NCBI GenBank assembly: GCA_002440225.1
Contig: DJSH01000056.1
Span: 3,057 to 46,570 of the forward strand
Direction of reading: 5' to 3'
DNA from: Candidatus Segatella violae
GTDB taxonomy: Bacteria > Bacteroidota > Bacteroidia > Bacteroidales > Bacteroidaceae
Length of the DNA: 43,514 nucleotides
A program made the translations under genes and the position numbers. This document shows positions 14,802 to 22,776 of this stretch, one piece after another (the first letter of the stretch is position 1; each line of letters begins with the position of its first letter). The notes under the pieces were generated by a model. That model made no database searches, was not told the DNA's origin, and was given only the letters and a program-made list of their open reading frames with translations.

Positions 14802-15036
14802 ACCTGTACGGTTGGAATTATCCTATACGCCCTGAAAGGGCAGAAGCACCTAGCCCAGGGCAACGCCCTGGGGTTAAATGAAGTTTGGAGGTCGCCCTGT
14901 AATGGCAAAAGCATAAAACTTACTTAATGTAGAATGCTTTTGCCCTTACAGGGCGTATTAGTTCCACAATATCTACCCAGGGCGTTGCCCTGGGCTAGGG
15001 GCTTTTGGGCTTTCAGCCCGTTTCAACCGTATAGGT
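14802..15036. repeat. 235-bp interrupted palindrome with nested inverted repeats
   Basis: The outer arms ACCTGTACGGTTG (14802-14814) and 15024-15036 pair at 12 of 13 positions. Inside, 14851-14872 and 14976-14997 are perfect 22-bp inverted copies, each itself a palindrome around CCCAGGGC/GCCCTGGG. Further in, 14893-14914 and 14934-14955 match at 21 of 22. The arm pair around 14829-14852 and 14996-15020 differs mainly by paired changes. It lies between the convergent MgtC-like and methyltransferase genes and probably folds as a long hairpin in RNA. It looks like a bimeric REP or MITE element. Confidence 0.8.
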
Positions 15037-15045
15037 TGAATAGTT

Positions 15046-15807
15046 TTATTGGTATATTCTTGCCAAATAATCGTAGTGTTCTCCTTCTGCTACGAGTTCA
15101 CAATGCAAACCGCAGCTTTCAGCGATGGATTTGAGCAACGGAAAATCGACATAGAGCCAGTCGAAGGCATCGCCTTTCACATTCTTGTAAATCATCTGAT
15201 AATCCACTTCGCCATAGTAGGCACCATTCAGATTGATGTCGAAACTGCCGTCCTCGTTCTCATAGATGTATTTGAGGTCGGAGGAGTCGATGAGGATTTG
15301 ACCGCGAGGATTCAGCAATGCCTTTAGACGATGGAAGAGGGCAGGGAGGTTGGCTATCTTACCAGCGATGCCCGTGCCATTCATCAGGAGCAGAATGGTG
15401 TCGAAATCGGTGGATAGATGTTCATCGAAGAGATTGATACATTCTGCATCCTTCACACCTCTCAACCGCATCGCCTCGCAGCTCAAAGGCGAGATGTCGA
15501 TGGCTTTTACAGAAGAAACTTCCATATTGGCGGAGGCATCTTTTGCTTGGAATCCATTTTGCAGGGCTAGAGTATGGCATCCTGCCCCGGCTCCCACGTC
15601 GAGCACTTTTCCTTTGGCGAGCGTCAGTGCCTTTTGCTCCAGCTTCGGCATCTCCTCGAAGTTACGGAAGAGATGCTTCACTGGCATTTCGTCTTCCTCG
15701 AACATAGAGGAGAGTACACGCAGTTTTCCTGCTTCCCCCGATGTCTGGTAGTCGAGGATGGCAGCCCCCATCGGGTCTTTGTCCTTTGATAATATCGTAG
15801 TATTCAT
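15046..15807 (-). CDS. Class I SAM-dependent methyltransferase
   Basis: 253 residues from the chosen start MNTTILSKDKDPMG. Motif I is KGKVLDVGAGAGCHTLALQ, followed by VKAIDISPLSCEAMR (motif II) and FDTILLLMNGTGIAG (motif IV region), giving a classical Rossmann methyltransferase. The substrate is unknown; close relatives in Bacteroidota are annotated only as methyltransferase-domain proteins. I prefer ATG 15807 to an upstream ATG at 15873 because the -7 element TATTTTTG lies at 15870-15863, between the two. It is convergent with the MgtC-family gene. Confidence 0.8.
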   Translation of the reverse strand: MNTTILSKDKDPMGAAILDYQTSGEAGKLRVLSSMFEEDEMPVKHLFRNFEEMPKLEQKALTLAKGKVLDVGAGAGCHTLALQNGFQAKDASANMEVSSVKAIDISPLSCEAMRLRGVKDAECINLFDEHLSTDFDTILLLMNGTGIAGKIANLPALFHRLKALLNPRGQILIDSSDLKYIYENEDGSFDINLNGAYYGEVDYQMIYKNVKGDAFDWLYVDFPLLKSIAESCGLHCELVAEGEHYDYLARIYQ

Positions 15808-15862
15808 TGTGCTTATTCTTACTTTTTGATGTTGTGATGAGACATTTTGCTTTATGCGTGTA

Positions 15863-15870
15863 CAAAAATA
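15863..15870 (-). promoter_or_regulatory. -7 element of the methyltransferase gene
   Basis: CAAAAATA is TATTTTTG on the minus strand, 55 nt upstream of the chosen start. Confidence 0.5.
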
Positions 15871-15913
15871 CAATAAAGTTTCGAGAAAAAAAGCGAAATT
15901 CAGAAAAAACTAT

Positions 15914-15921
15914 TATCTTTG
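15914..15921 (+). promoter_or_regulatory. -7 element upstream of the AAA-ATPase relic
   Basis: TATCTTTG followed by CAG, about 27 nt before ATG 15948. The promoter appears to have survived while the gene behind it decayed. Confidence 0.55.
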
Positions 15922-15947
15922 CAGAAAGAATTTTAAATAAGTATGTC

Positions 15948-16254
15948 ATGGAGCAAAACGGAGTGATTTATTACTGGCGTAAGTCCTGTGACCTTGGATG
16001 GTGTGACCAGTGGTTTCAATATAGGTTGGCACATCTCTACCAATTCCGACTTTAACCAGATGTTGGGATTCTCCATTGAGGATGTGCGGGAAATCTTTAC
16101 CTATTATAAAGAGAAGGGGATGATACAGTCTGATACTGACATCGAGGCAATCATCAAGGAGATGAAGCCGTGGTATGATAACTACTGCTTTTCGGAAGAT
16201 GCTTTACGAACCCAAAGGCATTCGGCTTTGGAGGAATATGAGGTTAATTTATAA
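15948..16254 (+). pseudogene. Relic of an AAA-ATPase/PD-(D/E)XK family gene
   Basis: After a short MEQNG start and a frame break with an in-frame stop, the DNA from about 15967 reads FITGVSPVTLDGVTSGFNIG, then LGFSIEDVREIFTYYKEKGM and MKPWYDNYCFSEDAL. This is the middle section of the AAA-ATPase_like family; the intact member here has FLTGITKFSQVS and GITKEELISQM at the same place. Walker A, Walker B and the nuclease domain are all missing. After FSEDAL the sequence departs from the family and stops at TAA. About 90 of the usual 520 residues remain. The nitroreductase gene begins 16 nt later. Confidence 0.75.
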
Positions 16255-16269
16255 AAAGGAGATTACAAT

Positions 16270-16920
16270 ATGATGAACATGAAAACTTTGATGGTTTGCG
16301 GTATGATGCTGCTGCCATCGTTATGTCAGGCTCAGTCTTGCAGCCAAAAGAAAGAAGAAGTGAAGTCTTGCTGCCAGATGATGAACAATGAGGTGATCCA
16401 GACGATTATGTCTCGTCGTTCTATTCGTAAGTACCTCGACAAGCCTGTAGAGCATGAGAAGTTGGCGCTCATCGCCAAGTGCGGCATCAATGCCCCAAAT
16501 GGTATGAACAAGCAGCCTTGGGCGGTGCGAGTGGTGGAGAACCAGGACTTTATCAAGGGTACTACCGAGATATTCAAGAAGGAGAACCCTGAGCAAGTGA
16601 AGCGTGACCCGAATTTCAAGAACATGTATCGCAATGCTCCTAACATTATCGTCGTGGCTACGCAGAATGGCTTGGGACAGGTGGATGCTGGATTGATGGG
16701 CGAGAACATGATGTTGGCGGCGAAGTCCTTGGGACTAGGTACTTGTTGCTTGGGCGGTCCTGTCCGCTTCCTTCAGACCAGTGATGCTTGCAAGTCTTAT
16801 CTTGCCAAGCTCAATCTGCCTAAGGATTACGAGATTTGTTATATCCTCGCCGTAGGTTATCCTGACGAGACTCCAGAGGCGAAGCCAAGGGATGAGGGCA
16901 AAATCGAGTTTATCAAATAA
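16270..16920 (+). CDS. Exported nitroreductase-family protein
   Basis: 216 residues. An N-terminal signal (MKTLMVCGMMLLPSLCQAQS) predicts export; a CQAQSC stretch leaves open a lipoprotein. The rest is a nitroreductase domain: VIQTIMSRRSIRKYLDKPV is the usual FMN-phosphate-binding start, PNGMNKQPWAVRVV the substrate/flavin region, and LGLGTCCLGGPVRF the C-terminal flavin site. Such enzymes use FMN and NAD(P)H; an exported version implies a different electron donor or a periplasmic flavin. AGGAG lies 8 nt before ATG 16270. Two Cys clusters (SCSQKK, SCCQMM) follow the signal. Confidence 0.82.
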   Translation: MMNMKTLMVCGMMLLPSLCQAQSCSQKKEEVKSCCQMMNNEVIQTIMSRRSIRKYLDKPVEHEKLALIAKCGINAPNGMNKQPWAVRVVENQDFIKGTTEIFKKENPEQVKRDPNFKNMYRNAPNIIVVATQNGLGQVDAGLMGENMMLAAKSLGLGTCCLGGPVRFLQTSDACKSYLAKLNLPKDYEICYILAVGYPDETPEAKPRDEGKIEFIK

Positions 16921-16927
16921 AAAAACA

Positions 16928-17041
16928 CACGGACAAATTGAATTTGTCCGGACAATTTGCCTTTTTGTTTGTAAGTATAATAATATTAGAGACTTATAAC
17001 CTGGAGTGATTGCCCGGACGGACAAATTCAATTTGTCCGTG
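16928..17041. repeat. Paired 23-bp inverted REP-like palindromes
   Basis: 16928-16950 and 17019-17041 are perfect reverse complements, and each is itself a palindrome built on GGACAAATT/AATTTGTCC. They start 8 nt after the nitroreductase stop and may also end its transcript. Confidence 0.75.
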
Positions 17042-17077
17042 TTATTTTTTTGTTGGAAAACACAGTTTCTTAAGGCT

Positions 17078-17146
17078 TAACTCATAGTTTTTCGATGCAA
17101 AATCCATAGAGTTGTGAGCAACAAAACTATGAGTTAGATTTTTTCA
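17078..17146 (+). terminator. Hairpin with T-tract
   Basis: TAACTCATAGTTTT (17078-17091) pairs perfectly with 17123-17136 across 31 nt and is followed by GATTTTTTC. It would stop plus-strand transcription before the convergent DUF4476 gene. Confidence 0.55.
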
Positions 17147-17155
17147 CATTTCATT

Positions 17156-17821
17156 TTATCTGCTGCTTCTCAATATTTCTCCAGCTTTCTTCTTTCCGCT
17201 ATCAAAGGTGAAAAGCTTGTAGATGTCTCCGGCATTTTGTACATCCACAATATGTGGTGCCACTATTCTGAGAACCTTCAAGCGTTCGTCATCGAACGAG
17301 AACATCCGCATCAGGCTGGCAGCTTGTTGGCAAGAGAAATATCCTCCGAGGCTCGCCACTTCTATCAAGTCATACTTTTCGTTGTCGAAACTTGCTTTCT
17401 TCACCTTATTATATAGGATAGAGAAAGAGGCGTCGCCGAGGCAATAGCCGTAGTTTGGGTCTGTATTTGGATAAAGACCTTCGCCGTATGGGGGAGGAGT
17501 TGGTCTTGTTGGGCATCCTGCTCCGTTTTGAATATTGTCAGTATTGATGATTTGAGTATTGCATCTCACAACTTTTCCATTCCTGTCGAATAAGATGGTG
17601 ATAGCCTTGTCATCGCCAATAATGAAACTGTTTTTTACGAATTCCCATTTGTCTCCATATTCATCGAAGCTCTTGGTTTTAGGCTCACCAAGAATGTCGA
17701 TGACTTCCTGTTTGGTCATTCCTCGTTCGATATCCTTCTTGTTTTTGGCTGATGCTGACAAGCATACTACAAACATCAAGAAGCAAGTGGCGATAATCGC
17801 CATCCATTCATTTCTTTTCAT
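17156..17821 (-). CDS. Secreted DUF4476 protein with BamE/SmpA-like N-terminal segment
   Basis: 221 residues. A signal peptide (MAIIATCFLMFVVCLSASAK) is followed by RGMTKQEVIDILGEPKTK, the GMTxxEVxxxLGxP pattern of BamE/SmpA-like domains. The C-terminal ~95 residues (SILYNKVKKASFDNEKYDLI through AGDIYKLFTFDSGKKKAGEI) match DUF4476, a Bacteroidota domain of unknown function with repeated helical pairs. A Pro-rich linker (PTRPTPPPYGEG) joins the parts. It is probably periplasmic or outer-membrane associated. A -7 box (TACTTTTG, 17880-17873) lies upstream. Confidence 0.75.
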   Translation of the reverse strand: MKRNEWMAIIATCFLMFVVCLSASAKNKKDIERGMTKQEVIDILGEPKTKSFDEYGDKWEFVKNSFIIGDDKAITILFDRNGKVVRCNTQIINTDNIQNGAGCPTRPTPPPYGEGLYPNTDPNYGYCLGDASFSILYNKVKKASFDNEKYDLIEVASLGGYFSCQQAASLMRMFSFDDERLKVLRIVAPHIVDVQNAGDIYKLFTFDSGKKKAGEILRSSR

Positions 17822-17990
17822 AAGCGTTACTGTTTTTGAAAGTCATTATTTCGTGTTTCTGAATTCTGCTTGCAAAAGTACTCTTTTCTTGTGACACAGA
17901 AAGGGAAAATCCCCTAAAGTTGAAGGGGAATATCCCTAATAGTAATCTCAGCAAGTCTGATGTACTATTAAAGAATTTCGAGCATATGCT

Positions 17991-18593
17991 TTAGTCCCAC
18001 CACGTTTGGGCATAATAAGTTAAGATCTTGTGATACAAGTACCATGCTTTCAGTTGATACAGCTCATGAGGGTGCTCGATGTAGAAGTCTCTTGCTTTCT
18101 GGTTGTGCGACAATTTGAGATAACGGTCAAGATTTCTCATATTAACCTTTACCAAGCAACGATATTTTACATTGTCGTCTTTTAGCCTGTAGTATTTACC
18201 ACCTTCTATTGGTACGAACTCCATGTCGCCGTCATATTCGAAAAGGTCAACGTCATGGTCGAGCATGATGTCGTGGAGCTTGACGGCAACTTTCTGCCAA
18301 CGCACTATTGGTTCGTAGGTTTCAGCTGTCGCAAAATATTCATGCTTGTAATGTTCGATCATTTCTTCCATGTATGTTTTCTGTAAGTCATAGAAGTATT
18401 CGTATGAGAAAGGGTATGTGTGGAAGGCAGCTTGCTTTACAAGATTCCAGCGTTTTTTGTTACAGCAGATTCTGAACCAGCAACATACAGAACGGTATTT
18501 GTCTGTTATATGACAATACCACCAGATATCTAGTTTTTCCCATAATTTGGCAAGCCCTTTCTTTTCTTCTTTGTCAATTAAGTTTAAGCTCAT
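17991..18593 (-). CDS. Protein of unknown function, rich in Trp, Tyr and Cys
   Basis: 200 residues from ATG 18593, chosen because AGGAG sits just upstream and the promoter -7 box TATCTTTG (18626-18619) lies before it. I do not recognise the family. The N-terminal third has WWYCHITDKYRSVCCWFRIC, possibly a metal or membrane-contact region, followed by a helical segment (YEYFYDLQKTYMEEMIEHYK). The YEYFYDLQ segment is reminiscent of small phage-encoded proteins of Bacteroidota, but this is only an impression. There is no signal peptide and no catalytic motif. Two 25-nt direct repeats lie upstream. Confidence 0.6.
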   Translation of the reverse strand: MSLNLIDKEEKKGLAKLWEKLDIWWYCHITDKYRSVCCWFRICCNKKRWNLVKQAAFHTYPFSYEYFYDLQKTYMEEMIEHYKHEYFATAETYEPIVRWQKVAVKLHDIMLDHDVDLFEYDGDMEFVPIEGGKYYRLKDDNVKYRCLVKVNMRNLDRYLKLSHNQKARDFYIEHPHELYQLKAWYLYHKILTYYAQTWWD

Positions 18594-18618
18594 CTTTAGT
18601 CCTCCAATTAAAACGCAG

Positions 18619-18626
18619 CAAAGATA
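18619..18626 (-). promoter_or_regulatory. -7 element of the unknown 200-aa gene
   Basis: CAAAGATA on the plus strand is TATCTTTG on the minus strand, 26 nt before the chosen start. Confidence 0.6.
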
Positions 18627-18659
18627 CGAAAAATATCTGAAAATAAGCAAGATAAGTGA

Positions 18660-18717
18660 AAAATATCCGTTTTCCCCGAAATTTATTTTACCAAAATATC
18701 CGTTTTCCCCTAAATTT
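18660..18717. repeat. Two 25-nt direct repeats, 33-nt period
   Basis: 18660-18684 and 18693-18717 share AAAATATCCGTTTTCCCC, then G or T, then AAATTT. They differ at one base and lie upstream of the unknown gene's promoter. Confidence 0.7.
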
Positions 18718-18755
18718 GTTGTTTTTGTAGAGTTGGCGAAGAAGGGGATGATAAT

Positions 18756-18797
18756 AAAAAACGTCCGTGGGCATTCATTTACCCACGGACGTTTTTT
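18756..18797. terminator. Bidirectional terminator after acyl-CoA dehydrogenase
   Basis: AAAAACGTCCGTGGG pairs with CCCACGGACGTTTTT across a 10-nt loop, with an A-tract before and a T-tract after. It lies 24 nt beyond the stop of the minus-strand acyl-CoA dehydrogenase gene. Confidence 0.85.
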
Positions 18798-18821
18798 ATC
18801 TTATATTAATTTATAATAGTC

Positions 18822-20525
18822 TTACGCCTTGAAGCTCTCCAAGTCTTCTGCCTGGAAGTTCTGGATATAGGCTGAATGACCGAGAACTTCTTCCTCTGCC
18901 ATGCGAACATATACGTTGGCGCTCTTCTTAAACATCTCTGGTGCCTTGGTAGCATCGTCGAGGATAAGGAGAGACATCACGATGTCGCCAGTCATGTTGT
19001 AGAGACGGCGAGCCAAGAAGTCGTGAACAGCCTGGTCGTTGGCTTCCTTTACCTTGTTGATGGCTGCCTCGTAAAGCTCTACGAGCTTGGCCACACGTGC
19101 CTTCAATGCCTTCAAGTCGTCGCTTACCTCGCTCTCCATCATCTCCTTGATGATGCCCAGGTAAGTGCCGTTGGTGATGTAGCGGATGGCTGCAACAACC
19201 TGCAACTGGGTGGTACCCTCGTAGATGGAGAAGATACGAGCGTCGCGGAACAAACGCTGGCTCTTGTACTCCATGATGAAACCTGAACCACCGTGGATGC
19301 TGATGGCATCGTAAGCGTTCTGGTTAGCATACTCTGAGTTCATACCCTTTGCCAATGGAGTGAATGCATCGGCGAGACGAGTGTATTTCTTCATCTCCTG
19401 ACGCTCCTCTGGAGTCAACTTGGTATCGCGTGCGATGTCTTCCAATGCCTTGTAGATATCCACGTAGCGAGCGCAGCAGTAGAGGAGTGAACGACCAGCG
19501 TCCAACTTCGCCTTCATTCTAGAGAGCATGTCATATACAGCTGGGAAGTTGATGATCTTCTCGCCGAACTGAGCACGCTCCTTGGCGTATGCCAAGCCCT
19601 CGTTGTAAGCTTCCTGCTCCACACCGACACTCTGTGCAGCGATACCGAGACGGGCACCGTTCATCAATGCCATCACGTACTTGATCAAGCCCAAGCGAGT
19701 GCTACCGCAAAGCTCTACCTTGGCGTTCTTGTAAACCAACTCGCAAGTAGGTGAACCGTGGATACCGAGCTTGTTCTCGATGTGACGAACGGTTACGCCA
19801 CCATCACGCTTGTCGTAAATGAACATGGAAAGACCACGACCGTCCTTGGTGCCTTCCTCAGAACGAGCCAAAACCAAGTGGATGTCTGAGTCACCATTGG
19901 TGATGAAACGCTTCACACCGTTCAAACGCCATGTGCCGTCGGCATCCTGTGTCGCCTTCAACATTACACGCTGCAAGTCGGAACCTGCATCAGGCTCGGT
20001 CAAGTCCATACTCATGGTCTCGCCAGCGCAAATGCGAGGGATGTACTTCTGGCGCTGCTCCTCTGAACCGAACTCATAGAGGGTGTCGATACAGCTCTGG
20101 AGAGACCAGATGTTCTGGAAACCAGCATCGGCAGCAGAGATAATCTCCGAAGCCATGGAGAATACGGCGTTAGGCAAGTTCAAACCGCCGTAACGACGAG
20201 GCATTGACAAGCCCCAGAGACCTGCCTTGCGAGTAGCCTCCAAGTTCTCGAAAGTCTTGCTAGCGTAAATCATGCGACCGTTCTCCAAGTGAGGACCTTC
20301 CTGGTCAACGCTCTCAGAGTTTGGCTCGATGATATTGCCAGCTACATCGCCAGTGATGTCGAGCAAACGCTTATAGTTTTCGATGGCGTCCTCGTAGTTG
20401 ACAGGAGCGTCCTCGAACTGGTCTTTCTCTGCGTAGTTGCGCTCTTTCAAGTCAACAACACGCTTCATTAATGGGTGATTGAGATGAAATTCAATCTCAG
20501 GATGATCACTATAGTAATTAGCCAT
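18822..20525 (-). CDS. Acyl-CoA dehydrogenase
   Basis: 567 residues, the length of the larger acyl-CoA dehydrogenases with an extended C-terminus. Family signatures are DLTEPDAGSDLQ, ISIHGGSGFIMEY (the GG/GF helix motif) and RIFSIYEGTTQLQ near residue 433, whose Glu is the usual catalytic base. The flavoenzyme oxidises an acyl-CoA (or reduces an enoyl-CoA) and passes electrons to ETF. The genes for both ETF subunits lie directly upstream in the same orientation (etfB, etfA, this gene; 50-nt gap), so it is their partner. Whether it works on crotonyl/butyryl-CoA or another acyl chain cannot be read from the sequence. Confidence 0.9.
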   Translation of the reverse strand: MANYYSDHPEIEFHLNHPLMKRVVDLKERNYAEKDQFEDAPVNYEDAIENYKRLLDITGDVAGNIIEPNSESVDQEGPHLENGRMIYASKTFENLEATRKAGLWGLSMPRRYGGLNLPNAVFSMASEIISAADAGFQNIWSLQSCIDTLYEFGSEEQRQKYIPRICAGETMSMDLTEPDAGSDLQRVMLKATQDADGTWRLNGVKRFITNGDSDIHLVLARSEEGTKDGRGLSMFIYDKRDGGVTVRHIENKLGIHGSPTCELVYKNAKVELCGSTRLGLIKYVMALMNGARLGIAAQSVGVEQEAYNEGLAYAKERAQFGEKIINFPAVYDMLSRMKAKLDAGRSLLYCCARYVDIYKALEDIARDTKLTPEERQEMKKYTRLADAFTPLAKGMNSEYANQNAYDAISIHGGSGFIMEYKSQRLFRDARIFSIYEGTTQLQVVAAIRYITNGTYLGIIKEMMESEVSDDLKALKARVAKLVELYEAAINKVKEANDQAVHDFLARRLYNMTGDIVMSLLILDDATKAPEMFKKSANVYVRMAEEEVLGHSAYIQNFQAEDLESFKA

Positions 20526-20575
20526 TTTGCTTTTCTTTATATATAAATAATGTGTAATAGTACTATAGTAGCAGC

Positions 20576-21598
20576 TTACTTCGAATTCTGCTTGTAGTAC
20601 TTAATCAACTTAGGAACCACTTCCTCGACAGTACCATTGATGATGTAGTCGGCAATCTTGTTGATTGGAGCATCTGGGTCGCTGTTGATGGAGATGATGA
20701 TACCTGAATCCTGCATACCGGCGATGTGCTGGATCTGACCAGAGATACCGCAAGCGATATATACCTTAGGATGTACGGTAACACCTGTCTGACCAATCTG
20801 ACGGTCGTGGTCAACCCAACCTGCATCGACTGCGGCACGAGAAGCACCTACCTCGCCATGCAACAAGTGAGCCAACTCGAAGAGCTGGTCGAAGCCTTCC
20901 TTGCTTCCTACACCATAACCACCGGCAACAACGATAGGAGAGCCCTTCAAGTTGTGCTTGGCAGCCTCAACATGGTGGTCGAGTACCTTCACTACGAAGT
21001 CCTCGGCAGGTACATACTTGCTAACCTCTGGATAAACCACTTCCTTCTTGCACTCACCCTCGTAGATGTGTTTCTGCATCACACCAGAGCGAACGGTAGC
21101 CATCTGTGGACGGTGCTCTGGGTTGACGATGGTAGCCACGATGTTGCCACCGAAGGCAGGACGAATCTGATAGAGCAAGCCATCATAGTGTTTGCCGCTC
21201 TTCTTGTCGTCGTAGTCACCAATCTCAAGCTCAGTACAGTCGGCAGTCAAACCACTGGTCAATGAAGAAGAAACACGAGGACCGAGGTCACGACCGATAA
21301 CGGTGGCGCCCATCAAGGCAATCTGAGGCTTCTCCTCCTTGAAGAGGTTGACGAGAATGTCAGTATGAGGAGCTGAAGTGTATGGGAACAAACCCTCAGC
21401 ATCGAAAACAAATAATTTATCTACACCATAAGGGAGAATCTGGTCTTCCACCTTGCCCTTGATGCCAGTGCCGGCAACGATGGCATGAAGCTCCACACCC
21501 TGCTGGTTGGCGAGCTTACGACCCTTGGTGAGTAATTCCTGAGATACTTCGGCAACGGTTGTGCCTTCTACCTCGCAATATACAAATACGTTGTTCAT
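20576..21598 (-). CDS. etfA: Electron transfer flavoprotein alpha subunit
   Basis: 340 residues. The C-terminal FAD domain is textbook: VVAGGYGVGSKEGFDQL, GEVGASRAAVDAGWVDHDRQ, QTGVTVHPKVYIACGISGQI, and SINSDPDAPINKIADY near the end. The N-terminal domain starts MNNVFVYCEVEGTTVAEVS. It pairs with EtfB to carry electrons from the acyl-CoA dehydrogenase encoded downstream. The gap to etfB is 54 nt, with no terminator between them. Confidence 0.95.
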   Translation of the reverse strand: MNNVFVYCEVEGTTVAEVSQELLTKGRKLANQQGVELHAIVAGTGIKGKVEDQILPYGVDKLFVFDAEGLFPYTSAPHTDILVNLFKEEKPQIALMGATVIGRDLGPRVSSSLTSGLTADCTELEIGDYDDKKSGKHYDGLLYQIRPAFGGNIVATIVNPEHRPQMATVRSGVMQKHIYEGECKKEVVYPEVSKYVPAEDFVVKVLDHHVEAAKHNLKGSPIVVAGGYGVGSKEGFDQLFELAHLLHGEVGASRAAVDAGWVDHDRQIGQTGVTVHPKVYIACGISGQIQHIAGMQDSGIIISINSDPDAPINKIADYIINGTVEEVVPKLIKYYKQNSK

Positions 21599-21652
21599 TG
21601 TCTTTTCTAATAAAGCATTTTTAAATGTATCGATTAACGAATCAATCGACGA

Positions 21653-22522
21653 TTAACCGATAATACTTTCGTCCAACAATTCCTTTACCAAGCTGTCGAT
21701 GTCCTCATCGCTGCTGGTCAAAGTCTTGCTCTCCTTAGCCTGGAACACGATGTTCTTCACGGCCTTCACCTTGGTAGGTGAACCGCTCAAACCACACTGT
21801 GCAGGGTCGCCATCTACATCGGCAACGCTCCACTGGTTCAAGGTCAGGTAAGGGCGCTCCTCATAGAGCTTAGCCCAAGGCTCGTCGCCTTTGCGCTCCA
21901 TAGGACAAGTAGCGTATTTATATTTCATCACGAGTTTCACGTTGCAAGGACGGCAAGGTGCAGCGCTGCCATTCACGGTGATAACCACTGGCAATGGAGC
22001 CTCAACGGTCTCAACACCACCGTCGATGTGGCGACGGATGGTAGCCTTGCCATTCTCCACCTTGAGGATTTCCTCAGCGTAGGTAACCTGGTTCAATCCC
22101 AACTTCTGAGCCACCTGTGGACCTACCTGTGCGGTATCGCCATCGATAGCCTGGCGACCACCAATCACGATGTCCACGTCGCCAATCTTCTTGATACCTG
22201 TAGCGAGAGCGTAAGAAGTAGCCAGTGTATCAGCACCGGCGAAGAGACGGTCGGTAAGCAACCAACCTGTATCGGCACCACGATAAAGACCCTGGCGAAT
22301 AACCTCGCCAGCACGTGGAGGACCCATCGTCAAAATACCAACTGTAGAACCAGGATTCTGCTCTTTCAATCGAAGAGCCTGCTCCAATGCGTTCAAATCT
22401 TCAGGATTGAAGATAGCAGGAAGGGCAGCGCGATTCACGGTGCCTTCGGCAGTCATCGCGTCCTTACCCACATTTCTTGTGTCAGGTACTTGCTTGGCAA
22501 GTACTACGATTTTTAAACTCAT
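21653..22522 (-). CDS. etfB: Electron transfer flavoprotein beta subunit
   Basis: 289 residues. Signatures: MSLKIVVLAKQVPDTRNV at the start, NPEDLNALEQALRLKEQ, GADTLATSYALATGI and VIGGRQAIDGDTAQVGPQ, the last being the conserved ETF-beta block. It binds AMP in housekeeping ETFs or a second FAD in bifurcating ones; the sequence alone does not decide which. First gene of the etfB-etfA-acyl-CoA dehydrogenase operon, with its own promoter at 22598-22629. Confidence 0.95.
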   Translation of the reverse strand: MSLKIVVLAKQVPDTRNVGKDAMTAEGTVNRAALPAIFNPEDLNALEQALRLKEQNPGSTVGILTMGPPRAGEVIRQGLYRGADTGWLLTDRLFAGADTLATSYALATGIKKIGDVDIVIGGRQAIDGDTAQVGPQVAQKLGLNQVTYAEEILKVENGKATIRRHIDGGVETVEAPLPVVITVNGSAAPCRPCNVKLVMKYKYATCPMERKGDEPWAKLYEERPYLTLNQWSVADVDGDPAQCGLSGSPTKVKAVKNIVFQAKESKTLTSSDEDIDSLVKELLDESIIG

Positions 22523-22597
22523 ATCAATTAATGGTTATTGTTATAATATTCTTAAGTTGTTAGTGTTCGGAGCTCTAAAAAGGGACAAACACGACCG

Positions 22598-22629
22598 CAA
22601 AAGTAACACTTTTTTGTGTGTTACCCAAA
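22598..22629 (-). promoter_or_regulatory. Promoter of the etfB-etfA-acyl-CoA dehydrogenase operon
   Basis: On the minus strand TTTG (22629-22626), 20 nt, then TACTTTTG (22605-22598). Confidence 0.75.
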
Positions 22630-22707
22630 TATTTCGCTATAAAAATGCACAATTTAGGATACTTTGTGCGCAAAACGGAACGTTTGTGCAAGTTTTCTGA
22701 TATAAAT

Positions 22708-22740
22708 TAAGGTCAGCATTCGAAGAAAATGCTGACCTTA
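22708..22740 (-). terminator. Hairpin terminator after riboflavin synthase
   Basis: The 13-bp perfect stem TAAGGTCAGCATT (22708-22720) pairs with 22728-22740 across a 7-nt loop. It lies 36 nt past the ribE stop. Confidence 0.7.
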
Positions 22741-22776
22741 TACATTATTTATATAATACTCAAAATAATTATATAA

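Noticed and set aside
14802..15036. Possible structured RNA gene
   Set aside because: The nested palindromes match bimeric REP/MITE architecture between convergent genes; no promoter drives it.
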